From: Cellvibrionales bacterium UBA1854
Lineage (GTDB): Bacteria > Pseudomonadota > Gammaproteobacteria > Pseudomonadales > Porticoccaceae
DNA: 34,975 nt
Assembly (NCBI GenBank): GCA_002338445.1
Contig: DDII01000001.1
Span: 1 to 34,975, forward strand
Direction of reading: 5' to 3'
Shown: positions 24,062 to 32,689 of the stretch, one piece after another
Numbering within the stretch: position 1 is the stretch's first letter
How the letters are laid out: every line of letters begins with the position of its first letter
Translations under genes and position numbers: made by a program
The notes under the pieces: generated by a model
Seen by the model: only the letters and a program-made list of their open reading frames with translations
Told to the model about the DNA's origin: nothing
Database searches by the model: none

Positions 24062-26689
24062 TCAGAGCGAATATCCTAGTTGAGCAAAGAAGACCCTTCC
24101 CAAAGGACTATGTTGTTTTGAGTCATAACTGAAATTGCCTCCGTCGTTCACCCGGGGTGGAAGTTCGTCAAGTAAGTTTTTGACTCCAAAACTTACCGAT
24201 ATTTTTCCCTTTTCAGAGACATTCGTTAAGTAAAAAGAATATTTAGCGTCAATGCTAGTATATGCGTCGATATGTTCATCTATGTTTTTGTAACTGCTTA
24301 CGCGATATACATTGAGATTTGCGCTTCTTTTACTCCCCGTCCAGAGAAGATTCGCGCTAGTTTTTGTCTTTGGGAGCGAACGAGCAAAGTTCGATCGGTT
24401 TAGCTCGCCCGCTGCGTCAATCAAATTCCCATTAGGTAATAAGATTTCATAATTCATAAGATGCGTACTATCAAACCTTAGTAAGAGGTTATCTTTTAGT
24501 TTCCATTTCATCGCTAAATCCACTCCACTAACGTCTACTTGCGACGCATTAAAGTAATCAACGATTACCCCCGAAAGATTGCCACTCGAACTTCTTATGA
24601 TCGCTGAGTCATTGGGATTAGAATTTACTTTACTTTGAGCATTTTCAACTGTGATCAGATCGTTATAGGCAACCATCCAGTAATCAAGTCGTATATCCAA
24701 CAACCTGCTGGGTTGAATATGAAGTCCAAGGTTGAGGTTATCTGACTCTTCTGCGACAAGACTATCCGAGCCAGACTGCAGAATTCTGACAAAGGTAGGA
24801 CTGCCTTTATCAGACCCATCAGGATTTTTGTCTTGTATTCGCTCGAGTTGCACTTGTCTAGCATGCACTTGCGCCAGCGAAGGTTGACGGAATGCAGTAC
24901 TAGCGGAGGCTCTTAAAAAAAGTTTAGGGTTGATCTTCCAATTCAAAGCCACCTTAGGATCTAAAGAAGTGGCGCTATCAAGATTTTCATATCGTAGAGC
25001 TACAGAAATTTGAAAATCCTTTGTAAATGGTAGTTGAGTTTCAATAAAAGCTGCATGGTCGATACGTGATTGGTCCATCTCGGAAACACCTCCTAGGAAT
25101 ATGAGGTCAACAGGTATTGGATCACCTTTTGAGTTAAACTTGATCTGGTAAAGATCATCAGCCCTTGTAATAAAGGTTTCCTTCCGGATGTGTAAGCCCG
25201 CTGCTAAGCCTATATTTAGCCCAGAATCTATGGAATATATGTCGCCGCTTGCTATTCCATCAAATACGGTGAGCTTCGAAGTTCGTTCTACTTCAGTTTC
25301 ATAGGCAAGGTAATCATAGAGCGTTTGACTATTGTTTTCTGGGATGAAGGGATCATAATACTCATTAGCACTAGGCCCGCCATAGCCACCAAATGCGTCT
25401 TTTAGTCGCGATGAAATTGTATCGGGTTGAGTGGCCGTATATGCATTTTGGCTATGAGTTAAAGTAGTTTCCCAAGCCCAATTTTCATCCCAGTACCCCT
25501 CCAGTCCCACGGACGCTCTTGTGGTTGCGTTGGCTCGTGGGGCATTGGGAGATGGGTAACCGAAAGCAAAAGGTCTCCCCAACCAAGTTAACGGTATTTT
25601 TAAAGGATTGCTTGGATGTGTTGCTGGGATCGAGGGAAATGTTAAGTCGGGATAGCTAGGTGATTGTGGATTTTCAGTTACCTTATTATTGCTATAACCC
25701 AAATCTGTGAAGAATTTAGAACCATTTGAAAAGTTGTGTGTCAGATTTGTAAAGAATTGTAAGCGAGTTTCTGCCGCAACTAAGTTGAATCTTGGACCAT
25801 AAAAAAAACGGCAAGTAGACGAACTCAAGATAGCCTCGGTGTACTCCTCACACTGCGCATTAGGTATGTAGTCTCCCGAAGCATAGTCCCCAGCGTAAGG
25901 ACCCGATGATACAGAAGCATTTGAACTCGCAATAAATGTGCTCCCAAGTCCACTGATGGCGTTGTCGATTAATGTGGGCCTTGATGAGCCTCGTAATGCC
26001 GATCTTTGGAGATAGTGGGTGACTAAAGTAACTGACGTATCACCGAATTGTTTACCCCAAAGGATACCTATGTTTTTATCGCTTTGATCACCATTTTGAA
26101 CGCGTTGGTAACCGCTAGTAACCTCAAAGCCATCAAAGTTAGTGCGCAGGATGAAGTTAACAACCCCTGCAATCGCATCTGATCCATAAGTAGACGTTGC
26201 TCCTTCTTTCAAGACCTCAACGCGCTCAATCGCATTTATTGGAATACTACTTGTATCCACGAATACACTTCCATCATTAGCGAGTGCGCCAGAAACTGTT
26301 TGACGTCTTCCATTGAACAGAACAAGTGTTGAACTAAGTCCGAGGCCTCGTAAGTTAACATTTTCCGTACCTTGCGAGAAACCTTGTGTAAGAGAATCAG
26401 ATCTATTTTCTGCACCAGAACTTACTGTTAGGTTATTAATAACGTCAGACACTGAGGTGGCGGCGAGGCCGTCAATATAATTTTGCTGGAGGATAGTTAA
26501 AGGAATTGTTCCATTTCGCTTTAAACCTTTGATATGAGTTCCTGTCACATAGACCTCTTCGATTATTCTATTTTGCATGGTTTCCGCAAAGATGGCTGAT
26601 GAACTTAAAAGAAACCAAAGCCCGATGATATATTGAGATAAAAGTTTTTTATGTACTCTTGAAGCTTCTGACCAATGTACTAAATTCAT
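24062..26689 (-). CDS. TonB-dependent outer-membrane receptor
   Basis: An 875-residue outer-membrane active transporter. It has an unusually long basic N-terminal region before the signal core (YIIGLWFLLSSSAIFAE, about residues 20-36), then a TonB box-like EEVYVTGT (44-51). The plug domain (about 52-190) has TSVSDVINNL, VNLRGLGLSSTLVLFNGRR and the SIPINAIERVEVLKEGATSTYGSDAIAG landmark. The rest is a 22-strand-type beta barrel with the SFGVKNLLDELPPRVNDGG motif near the end. The chain ends AQLGYSL rather than in Phe. This layout (RxxxDTxxIP plug, GSDAIAGVVNFI) matches the large receptor group often linked to sugar or peptide uptake; no Fur box is visible, and the ligand is unknown. It stands alone, without a neighbouring TonB-ExbBD or lipoprotein partner. 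Confidence 0.93.
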   Translation of the reverse strand: MNLVHWSEASRVHKKLLSQYIIGLWFLLSSSAIFAETMQNRIIEEVYVTGTHIKGLKRNGTIPLTILQQNYIDGLAATSVSDVINNLTVSSGAENRSDSLTQGFSQGTENVNLRGLGLSSTLVLFNGRRQTVSGALANDGSVFVDTSSIPINAIERVEVLKEGATSTYGSDAIAGVVNFILRTNFDGFEVTSGYQRVQNGDQSDKNIGILWGKQFGDTSVTLVTHYLQRSALRGSSRPTLIDNAISGLGSTFIASSNASVSSGPYAGDYASGDYIPNAQCEEYTEAILSSSTCRFFYGPRFNLVAAETRLQFFTNLTHNFSNGSKFFTDLGYSNNKVTENPQSPSYPDLTFPSIPATHPSNPLKIPLTWLGRPFAFGYPSPNAPRANATTRASVGLEGYWDENWAWETTLTHSQNAYTATQPDTISSRLKDAFGGYGGPSANEYYDPFIPENNSQTLYDYLAYETEVERTSKLTVFDGIASGDIYSIDSGLNIGLAAGLHIRKETFITRADDLYQIKFNSKGDPIPVDLIFLGGVSEMDQSRIDHAAFIETQLPFTKDFQISVALRYENLDSATSLDPKVALNWKINPKLFLRASASTAFRQPSLAQVHARQVQLERIQDKNPDGSDKGSPTFVRILQSGSDSLVAEESDNLNLGLHIQPSRLLDIRLDYWMVAYNDLITVENAQSKVNSNPNDSAIIRSSSGNLSGVIVDYFNASQVDVSGVDLAMKWKLKDNLLLRFDSTHLMNYEILLPNGNLIDAAGELNRSNFARSLPKTKTSANLLWTGSKRSANLNVYRVSSYKNIDEHIDAYTSIDAKYSFYLTNVSEKGKISVSFGVKNLLDELPPRVNDGGNFSYDSKQHSPLGRVFFAQLGYSL

Positions 26690-27115
26690 ATTTGTCTTTG
26701 TCCTAAAAGTATGTCAAGGATGATAAATTGAGGATTAATGTTTAGGGCGATGATAATAAGTGGAACCATGAAGATGTCAACTTATAATAGTACATCAGGT
26801 TTACAAGTTGCAAAGCTCTATATTTTTTCAGCCCCGATATGGTTGGAATATAATTTTTTTACTTAATCCAATTCCGTCGAATGCAGTGCTTGCAGTTGAT
26901 CGTGCAACTTAATGATTATCGCAGGAGTCTCGTTATTTTTAATAATCAACGGCAAATGTTCTAAATGATTCTGAAAATTTAAAAATAGACGCTGATTCTG
27001 TCCGGCTATATATGATAAATATTCACTGATCCTATGATGCAAGCGTATAATCTGAGTTTGAGAATTAACCTTTAAATTTGTTGTTTTCCCAAGAAAACCA
27101 TAAAGAAGATATTAA
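26690..27115. other. Gene-free spacer between divergent receptor and ubiF genes
   Basis: This 426-nt AT-rich spacer should carry the promoters of both flanking genes, but no clear boxes can be placed. On the minus strand, about 26870-27115 stays open for roughly 83 codons after a TAA next to the ubiF start, reading a plausible helical peptide (EYLSYIAGQNQRLFLNFQ). Its only start is an internal TTG, which would give about 55 residues, and there is no ribosome-binding site. I treat it as an unproved candidate. Confidence 0.4.
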
Positions 27116-28291
27116 ATGTATACATTGGATTTTGATGCGGTAATCATTGGTGGCGGTATGACTGGGCTTGCTATGGCTGGCCAGCTTGGTGGACTTGGAT
27201 TAAAGACCGCCATCGTTGAAAAACAAATTCCGGAACCCTATCATCCCACTCAGAATTTTGATCTAAGAGTCTCTGCTTTAAGCCCTCAGTCGTTTAAAAT
27301 GCTGGAAAAAATCGGTGCTTGGGAGCACATAGAAAATATGCGTTTTTGCCCATATCGTCAAATGCGCGTTTGGGAAATGAGGGGATTCGGGGATGTTACA
27401 TTTGAGGCAGCGAGTATCGGCGAACCTTGCTTGGGGTACATTGTAGAAAATCGAATTATACAGCTTGCCCTCCGAGAGTCTATTGTCAAAATGGAAGAAG
27501 TTGACATTTTGAGTCCGGCAACTTGCCTCGCATTCGATAGAAATGGATCAGGCATTTCGGTAACGCTTCAAGATCAAAGGGTTTTAAATTGCCGACTACT
27601 TATTGGTGCTGATGGAGCAAATTCGGAAGTGAGAGATTCCTTTGGGATTACAATACAAATGGACACATATAATCAATCGTGTTTGGTAGCATCAGTGATT
27701 ACTGATCATCCTCAGCAAGAGATAACTTGGCAGCGCTTCACCAGCTCCGGCCCACAAGCATTTTTACCTTTACCTGGTCATCATGCATCACTGGTTTGGT
27801 ATGATCAGCGGGAAATAATAGACAGTTTAATAAAACTTGATCTCCCTAAATTGGGAGAAAAATTTCAAGATAATTTTCCGGGGGAGCTAGGACTTGTCAA
27901 AGTGCACTCGAGAGGTAGTTTTGATTTATTTAAGCAACATGCAAAAAATTATGTGCAGAGTCGACTTGCACTCATTGGAGATGCTGCCCACACAATCAAT
28001 CCTCTTGCCGGTCAAGGTGTAAATTTAGGATTTCAAGATACTCAGTGCCTAAGCCAAACTATTAGCAAGGCCCTGCAACAGGGAACTGATTGGTCCTCTT
28101 ATAGAGTTTTGCTGGAGTATCAGAGAAACCGAAGGTGGGTCAACGAGTTGATGTTGCGGGCAGTGGACGGTTTCTATTATGGCTTCAGTAACGATATTGC
28201 GCCATTGAAATGGGTTCGAAATGCGATATTGACGGGTGCAAAAAATCCCTATATCAATCGAAGCGTTATGCGCTATGCCATGGGGCTCTAA
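27116..28291 (+). CDS. ubiF: UbiF-type ubiquinone-biosynthesis FAD monooxygenase
   Basis: Flavoprotein hydroxylase of the UbiH/UbiF/UbiI/COQ6 family, acting on a polyprenylated benzoquinol intermediate of ubiquinone synthesis. The 391-residue length equals that of E. coli UbiF. Motifs are the FAD dinucleotide-binding GGGMTG (12-17), the GADGA motif (164-168) and GDAAH (288-292) followed by TINPLAGQGVNLGFQD. UbiF-like details are CPYRQMRVWE, GYIVEN, SLVWYD and the end FYYGFSND..P with YAMGL. The C6 hydroxylase assignment is therefore likely, but closely related paralogues (UbiH, UbiI, UbiM) differ mainly by overall similarity, which I judged by eye. No other ubi genes are nearby. Confidence 0.85.
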   Translation: MYTLDFDAVIIGGGMTGLAMAGQLGGLGLKTAIVEKQIPEPYHPTQNFDLRVSALSPQSFKMLEKIGAWEHIENMRFCPYRQMRVWEMRGFGDVTFEAASIGEPCLGYIVENRIIQLALRESIVKMEEVDILSPATCLAFDRNGSGISVTLQDQRVLNCRLLIGADGANSEVRDSFGITIQMDTYNQSCLVASVITDHPQQEITWQRFTSSGPQAFLPLPGHHASLVWYDQREIIDSLIKLDLPKLGEKFQDNFPGELGLVKVHSRGSFDLFKQHAKNYVQSRLALIGDAAHTINPLAGQGVNLGFQDTQCLSQTISKALQQGTDWSSYRVLLEYQRNRRWVNELMLRAVDGFYYGFSNDIAPLKWVRNAILTGAKNPYINRSVMRYAMGL

Positions 28292-28421
28292 TTGCTTTTA
28301 TTTGGTGCGTATTAAATATTCAAAAGTTTTGTAGGTCATCGAAACAGAAATTCGCTTAGGTGGGAGATTTTTTTTGTTTTTGCACAACCAAACATGTGTA
28401 GTATATTCTTTTGTATGTTCT

Positions 28422-28436
28422 CACGCGGTTCGCGTG
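28422..28436. repeat. Short inverted repeat CACGCG-GTT-CGCGTG
   Basis: A perfect 6-bp arm, 3-nt loop dyad 131 nt after ubiF. It is GC-rich within AT-rich DNA but is not followed by a T run, so it may be a weak hairpin or protein site. Confidence 0.5.
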
Positions 28437-28542
28437 CCGACAAGCGAAGATAAAATTGTTTTAAAATGATTAAATTTAGACCGTCGAGAAAGTTGTTTTA
28501 GTTTTCAAAAGGGAAAAGCGTGAAAAATCAATACATCCTTTT

Positions 28543-28570
28543 AAGGGTGCCTTTAGCCCCTTGCATTTTT
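28543..28570 (+). terminator. Possible rho-independent terminator downstream of ubiF
   Basis: AAGGG (28543-28547) pairs with CCCTT (28558-28562), helped by inner GC/GC pairs and one bulged T, with a CTTTA loop. GCATTTTTG follows. It lies about 250 nt after the ubiF stop, so it is a weak candidate. Confidence 0.3.
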
Positions 28571-28616
28571 GTGGTCTCTTAGGCCTATTTAAATCCGTTA
28601 AAGTATTTTATTGATT

Positions 28617-28675
28617 CTAGCCACACATATCGTTCTTTTGAGGCAGATCACTTGGGAAATTTTCGGTGTGGCTAG
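28617..28675. repeat. Perfect 10-bp inverted repeat flanking 39 nt
   Basis: CTAGCCACAC (28617-28626) and GTGTGGCTAG (28666-28675) are exact reverse complements. They could base-pair in an RNA or be ends of a tiny element. No target-site duplication is obvious. Confidence 0.6.
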
Positions 28676-29220
28676 GCAAAATAAATTCATCCTAAGGCCT
28701 TATCGTGCTTGACTAGACTGCCTAGACGGGCTTTTTGGATGTACGATGGATATGTTAATCATAGATTTTGGGTACAAGGGAATGAACGACCAAGTGCTTA
28801 ATGAAGAAATGTTAGAGGTTGAAAATTTCCGATATCCTCTTACACGGGTCAGTAAGCAAGATTTGTCGGGGGTAAGCCGACTGAAATGATCGGTGAGCTT
28901 ACTTTGTGAGGTATCACCAAGCTGCTTGTACTGCAAATAAACCAGTTCAAGTGCATGATTCATCCCAGGAAAAAAAGATAGGTTTGCGGAGCAGACGCTT
29001 TTGCAAAGTTTATGCGTGACAATTTTGGGATAGACTATCCTAGAGAATACGGGTTTAAGATGAGCATAAATCTTAAAATGAGCGTGGAGGCATTGCTGGA
29101 ATATGACTTGTATTAAACCTACGTCCTTATTTCAGTATGTCTATCTATAATTTGGTGGCTTCAGTCTTCGCTCTTAATCTCCTTTTATATAATGGCCGTT
29201 AATAGTATTAGGTTTGCTGA

Positions 29221-31521
29221 TCAGAATCTGTACCGTATTTTCATTTGTATTCCCTCATTCTCTCGGTCCACAAATCCTCGGTTCAAGAGTCTTCCCAAAC
29301 TTTCGTCTGCAAATGAGCTTGTATAATTAGCACCTCTACTGAAAACGATAAAAATTTCAGATAATGGGGCGATCTTATATTTATATCTTAATTGGATGCC
29401 ACTGTTGCTCTTACTAAAGTCTGTCGGGCTATTTGAGGAAACAAAAAGATTTCCAATTGTATTTATATCAAAACTTTCGATTGCATCTGCAGAGATGCTG
29501 GTCCATTGTAATTTAAACCTTAACTCTTGATTTTCGCTGGGGTACCAGTCAAACCTAATTTTGGTGATATATTTGGAGGTTTCGTAGGTGCTCAATATTT
29601 GGTTTCCCGAATCCCAAATCAATTCACTATCAGTGAACTCGTATGTTAACCCTACTGTCAACTGTATGGTTTCAGATAGGAATATTTGGGGATCATATGA
29701 GACCGATTTTGTGAGACCATCGATCTTGTCGTGTGATATGGATAACCCTCCATCATGAAATATTGACCTTCCTTTTAAACCGCTAAAAGATAGTCCGCCT
29801 CCTATATTTTCAGGCTGTTTGAAAATGCCGTTACCGCGGGTCTCCAAGTCGTTCCAACTTGCAAGGTTAGCCCAAATTTGTGAAGAAATTCTTCTTGTAG
29901 ATAGAAAATCCCATGATTTTTTTAAGTAGAACCTTTGTAGAAGTTTTTGGCCATTTAAATTTTCCTCATACGCAAATGAAAAGCGGGTTTCTGTTGATGA
30001 AAGTTTCGTTTTCTCTCCAAAACGAGTTTTCTCGTAACTAGTTGACCCAAAAATGCTAAAGTAATTATTCCGAAGCATAAAACCCATATCATTCATATTG
30101 AAATCTTTCCCATAATGCACTGCGGTGATTTCATATTCCCAATTCTTGTCAGGAGCATAAATCCAGTCAAGCCAACCTGCGTAATCGGTAATTCGAGCAG
30201 TTATTTTTGGATCTTGGCTTCTTAAGTCACTTCGCATTAATGCGCCACGAAGTCGGGAAGTCTTATTGGGTCTTAATTCGAAGTCATAGTTGTCAACTCG
30301 CGCAGTGCGATATTCGTCGCGCATATCTGCATATGTGAGTTGATGACCGAATGAAAGCCGCCCTAAAGTATTCTTAATTTTCGTTGAGAAAAATCGATTA
30401 CCGAAAATTGCCCCGTCACTTCCCTCTTGCACAGCAAAAATACCCAGTCCCATTTGATCTGACTGATGTATTGCTTTTAAGGCATATTTGATATGTATGG
30501 GATAACCATTATCGTCTTGACCGGCACCCAATCGGCGGGTGTGTAAAATCGACTCTCGTGTCCATCCTCTGGTTGGTATTGAGTTGGTAAATATGGTTTG
30601 GTTGTTGGTAAAGAATAACCTCTTCTCTCCAACGAATGTCTCTAGTGCTGAAAAATTAATCACTAAATCGTCGCTTTCAACCTGACCAAAGTCCGGTTTC
30701 AATGCACCTATTACCTGAGTACCTAAAATTGGGCTCCAAGTAAAATCAGCACCCACTGAGGTCTCATTTTCCGGGGTTGTGGTATCTATAGAAAAAATTT
30801 TATGTTTTAACGCAAAGTATGGTGAAAAATTAAAAATTTTTTTTTGTTTTGGTATCACCTCTATGGGTACCCAGTCTTCGATGAACGAGGGTTTACTGTA
30901 ATGTGTGCTAGGAAAAGCGAATCGCAAGTTCTTGCTGTGGACTAATCTTGCGAACATAAATGTTATATTTCTTTTCCCACTTTTTTTGGATATTGGAGCT
31001 ATTGACCAAGGAATATGCATTTCGGTATACCAATATTGATCGTCAGCACTAGTCGCTGATGTCCATATACCATCCCACGAGGAAGAAAACTTGCCAGGAC
31101 TCAATATCCCGTCTCTTTGCCCGTTGGCAGAGCTCACAATAAAGCTGTACCCCACATTGGAGCCCTCATCAAAGCCTATGTAAACCTGATTTGAGTCGGT
31201 GGAGTTATAAATCGATTTCATATCACGTGCATATATTCTCTCTGTTCGGTCTGATAGTTTTGGTTGGTAGTTTTTAAAACCAATGTAGATACCTTTTTCG
31301 TTTGTGGCAACGAGTGCGATAGTGCTATATTCGGCAGCGTCAAGGGTCAGTGGGGAAATTGTCACAAACTTCTCAAACTTTCTGGCGTCATTCCATTCTT
31401 GCTCATTAAGAACACCGTCAATTATTATTTCTCCCGCAGCTGGCCAGTGGATTGAGGCCAAAAGGGAGTAGAGCAGAACCCTTTTTAAGAATGTATAAGA
31501 ACTTTGATTTAAACGTAACAT
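29221..31521 (-). CDS. DUF5916-domain outer-membrane protein with N-terminal CBM9-like domain
   Basis: A 766-residue secreted protein with a signal peptide (about residues 1-30, ending near WPAAG). Residues about 31-210 form a carbohydrate-binding-module-9-like or DOMON-like beta domain, recognised by IIIDGVLNEQEWNDA, GIYIGFK, SNVGYSFIVSSANGQRDG and TEMHIPWSIAPI. The remainder is rich in alternating aromatic/polar strands (YDFELRPNKTSRL, WYPSENQELRFKLQWTS) and ends MKIRYRF, typical of a DUF5916 beta barrel inserted by the BAM complex. Biochemical function is not established for the family. It is often near TonB receptors and hydrolases; here a LacI-type operator about 190 nt upstream suggests sugar-linked control, which is inference. 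ATG 31521 has no strong ribosome-binding site. Confidence 0.85.
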   Translation of the reverse strand: MLRLNQSSYTFLKRVLLYSLLASIHWPAAGEIIIDGVLNEQEWNDARKFEKFVTISPLTLDAAEYSTIALVATNEKGIYIGFKNYQPKLSDRTERIYARDMKSIYNSTDSNQVYIGFDEGSNVGYSFIVSSANGQRDGILSPGKFSSSWDGIWTSATSADDQYWYTEMHIPWSIAPISKKSGKRNITFMFARLVHSKNLRFAFPSTHYSKPSFIEDWVPIEVIPKQKKIFNFSPYFALKHKIFSIDTTTPENETSVGADFTWSPILGTQVIGALKPDFGQVESDDLVINFSALETFVGEKRLFFTNNQTIFTNSIPTRGWTRESILHTRRLGAGQDDNGYPIHIKYALKAIHQSDQMGLGIFAVQEGSDGAIFGNRFFSTKIKNTLGRLSFGHQLTYADMRDEYRTARVDNYDFELRPNKTSRLRGALMRSDLRSQDPKITARITDYAGWLDWIYAPDKNWEYEITAVHYGKDFNMNDMGFMLRNNYFSIFGSTSYEKTRFGEKTKLSSTETRFSFAYEENLNGQKLLQRFYLKKSWDFLSTRRISSQIWANLASWNDLETRGNGIFKQPENIGGGLSFSGLKGRSIFHDGGLSISHDKIDGLTKSVSYDPQIFLSETIQLTVGLTYEFTDSELIWDSGNQILSTYETSKYITKIRFDWYPSENQELRFKLQWTSISADAIESFDINTIGNLFVSSNSPTDFSKSNSGIQLRYKYKIAPLSEIFIVFSRGANYTSSFADESLGRLLNRGFVDRENEGIQMKIRYRF

Positions 31522-31575
31522 TAGTTAATTTCGATTATTGTCCAACAGCATAAAAAGTTTATTAGACATTATTCT

Positions 31576-31662
31576 CTAAACAGATCGAATCAGATCCGCA
31601 TGGGAACAAGATAAACCTTTTTTCAGGGTCAACTGAATGATCGTCGTCGGAGGTTTGATCAT
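31576..31662 (-). CDS. Possible 28-residue leader or small peptide
   Basis: The ATG at 31662 is preceded by AAGGAG (31675-31680) at 12 nt. The frame reads MIKPPTTIIQLTLKK and ends at TAG 31576-31578. It lies downstream of the promoter/operator and 54 nt upstream of the DUF5916 start, so it would be in that transcript's leader. No family is recognised and the length is within chance. Confidence 0.25.
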   Translation of the reverse strand: MIKPPTTIIQLTLKKGLSCSHADLIRSV

Positions 31663-31708
31663 GTTATTGCTGTTCTCCTTTTAAAATGGTGTTCTGGGTG
31701 CAGGCCAG

Positions 31709-31724
31709 TTGCAAACGTTTGCAA
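31709..31724. promoter_or_regulatory. LacI-family operator palindrome
   Basis: TTGCAAACGTTTGCAA is a perfect 16-bp palindrome with the central CG and AAACGTTT core typical of LacI/GalR-family operators, often for sugar-uptake genes. It lies 188 nt before the DUF5916 start, immediately after a promoter-like pair reading towards that gene. No LacI-family gene is in the window. Confidence 0.65.
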
Positions 31725-31726
31725 TG

Positions 31727-31754
31727 TATTTAGGACTTTTGAGCGCATAAACAA
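31727..31754 (-). promoter_or_regulatory. Promoter candidate overlapped by the operator
   Basis: On the minus strand TTGTTT (31749-31754) and TAAATA (31727-31732) are spaced by 16 nt. The expected start point falls in the LacI-type palindrome, a classical repression layout. Both hexamers are imperfect. Confidence 0.4.
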
Positions 31755-32112
31755 GGAGAATAATATTTATTAGATGTTGGATCATGTAAGTTTAAGATGC
31801 TTTTTTAAAAAAGCAATAAGCCCATGAAGCACCCTTAAATAACCCGCCATTTAATGAGAAATAAGCGGTCTTTTCCTTGGTGAATAATGATAATAGTAAG
31901 GAGAATGTAGGAATTTTCATGTATAAAGATGGTACTGTGGCCTCAGACAACCATGCCATATTCAGAATATTAAAGGGGTAGTGTTCGGTGTCTATGATTT
32001 TAAGGAGTATCAGCTGTGTTGATACGCTACTTCGAACCATCTTTGTAGGTTATAAGAGATCAATAAGAGGATTTATTTCACTAGATTATTATCTTTTACT
32101 TGAGAAGGTGTG

Positions 32113-32280
32113 ATGAAAATTATTTTTGCTTTTCTAATTTTGGGAATGATTGGATTTTACTCGGGGTACTTGTGGATAGTGAGCCTCTGTGCATTCGGGT
32201 GTGTTTTCGCAGTTATCCACTTAAATGATAAAAGGAGGGCAAGATTGCAAGAAGAGAAAGATTTCGGAGATGTTGAATAG
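32113..32280 (+). CDS. Small membrane protein (55 residues)
   Basis: This short gene starts at ATG 32113, preceded by GAAGGTGT, a plausible ribosome-binding site. Residues 1-42 form two closely spaced hydrophobic segments (MKIIFAFLILGMIGFY and YLWIVSLCAFGCVFAVIHL). They are followed by a charged cytoplasmic tail (NDKRRARLQEEKDFGDVE). The pattern of two hairpin helices plus a charged tail is typical of bacterial small inner-membrane proteins. I do not recognise a named family. It is isolated, with DUF2905 and GST-like genes on the opposite strand downstream. Confidence 0.55.
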   Translation: MKIIFAFLILGMIGFYSGYLWIVSLCAFGCVFAVIHLNDKRRARLQEEKDFGDVE

Positions 32281-32472
32281 TCAGCTTGGGTAGCTTCATG
32301 TGTCCAAGGGAGCGATATTTCACCTAATGAATATTCTTCCTAATAGTAACCCGCAACGTAGCAGCCACGAGCTTGAGCCCAATGATAGATACAGTGTCTG
32401 TTCATAATGTATTCTTAACGCTCATACAAGTAGGATCAGACTCCACTACTTTACACACTATTTAAGCGATAT

Positions 32473-32670
32473 TTATTTAAAAAAATTAAACACGAAGGAT
32501 AGAATAATACTTATTACGATGCATGTCACAATAGGGAATGCAAATGAGGAATTTCCCGACTGGATGAAGATATCCCCTGGCAGCTGACCAAACGGTATTT
32601 TTTTTATGTGTGGATAGACAAAACCAACCAATATAAGGATGATGCCGGAAATGATTAGGATTTGCTGCAC
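32473..32670 (-). CDS. DUF2905 family small membrane protein
   Basis: A 65-residue protein with two hydrophobic helices around the hallmark LPGDIFIQSGNSSFAFPIVT. The start is GTG 32670, with GGAG six bases upstream (32677-32680). A longer frame begins at 32748 but would overlap the upstream gst-like gene by 59 nt and add 26 unconserved residues. The function of the family is unknown. It begins 19 nt after the GST-like gene and is probably co-transcribed with it. Confidence 0.85.
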   Translation of the reverse strand: MQQILIISGIILILVGFVYPHIKKIPFGQLPGDIFIQSGNSSFAFPIVTCIVISIILSFVFNFFK

Positions 32671-32689
32671 AGGTTGCTCCAAATATTTT

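Larger units (their letters stand above)
28292..29220. other. 929-nt region without an intact gene; inverted repeats and coding-like remnants
   Basis: This gap holds two short inverted repeats (annotated separately) and a terminator-like hairpin. Two plus-strand stretches look coding-like but broken. One is 28731-28884 (MDMLIIDFGYKGMNDQ... ending LSGVSRLK). The other is around 29008-29116 (FMRDNFGIDYPREYGFK... ending LLEYDLY). They lie in different frames without ribosome-binding sites. I do not recognise the parent gene. An 87-residue minus-strand frame across 28700-28963 has no supporting features and is probably spurious. Confidence 0.4.
31522..32112. other. 591-nt regulatory and gene-poor region upstream of the DUF5916 gene
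   Basis: It contains the LacI-type operator, a promoter candidate and a 28-codon open frame (annotated separately). An 18-bp palindrome TGCTTTTTTAAAAAAGCA lies at 31798-31815. An 82-residue minus-strand frame at 31792-32040 has no ribosome-binding site or recognisable features, so I do not call it a gene. Confidence 0.5.

Noticed and set aside
28700..28963. 87-residue minus-strand frame
   Set aside because: No ribosome-binding site, no recognisable motif, and it overlaps plus-strand coding-like fragments in a broken region.
31798..31815. 18-bp palindrome TGCTTTTTTAAAAAAGCA considered as a bidirectional terminator
   Set aside because: It has no loop and a core of only A and T, so a terminator hairpin would be weak; it is likely chance in AT-rich DNA.
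31792..32040. 82-residue minus-strand frame
   Set aside because: No ribosome-binding site, motif or plausible signal; ends in an AT palindrome.
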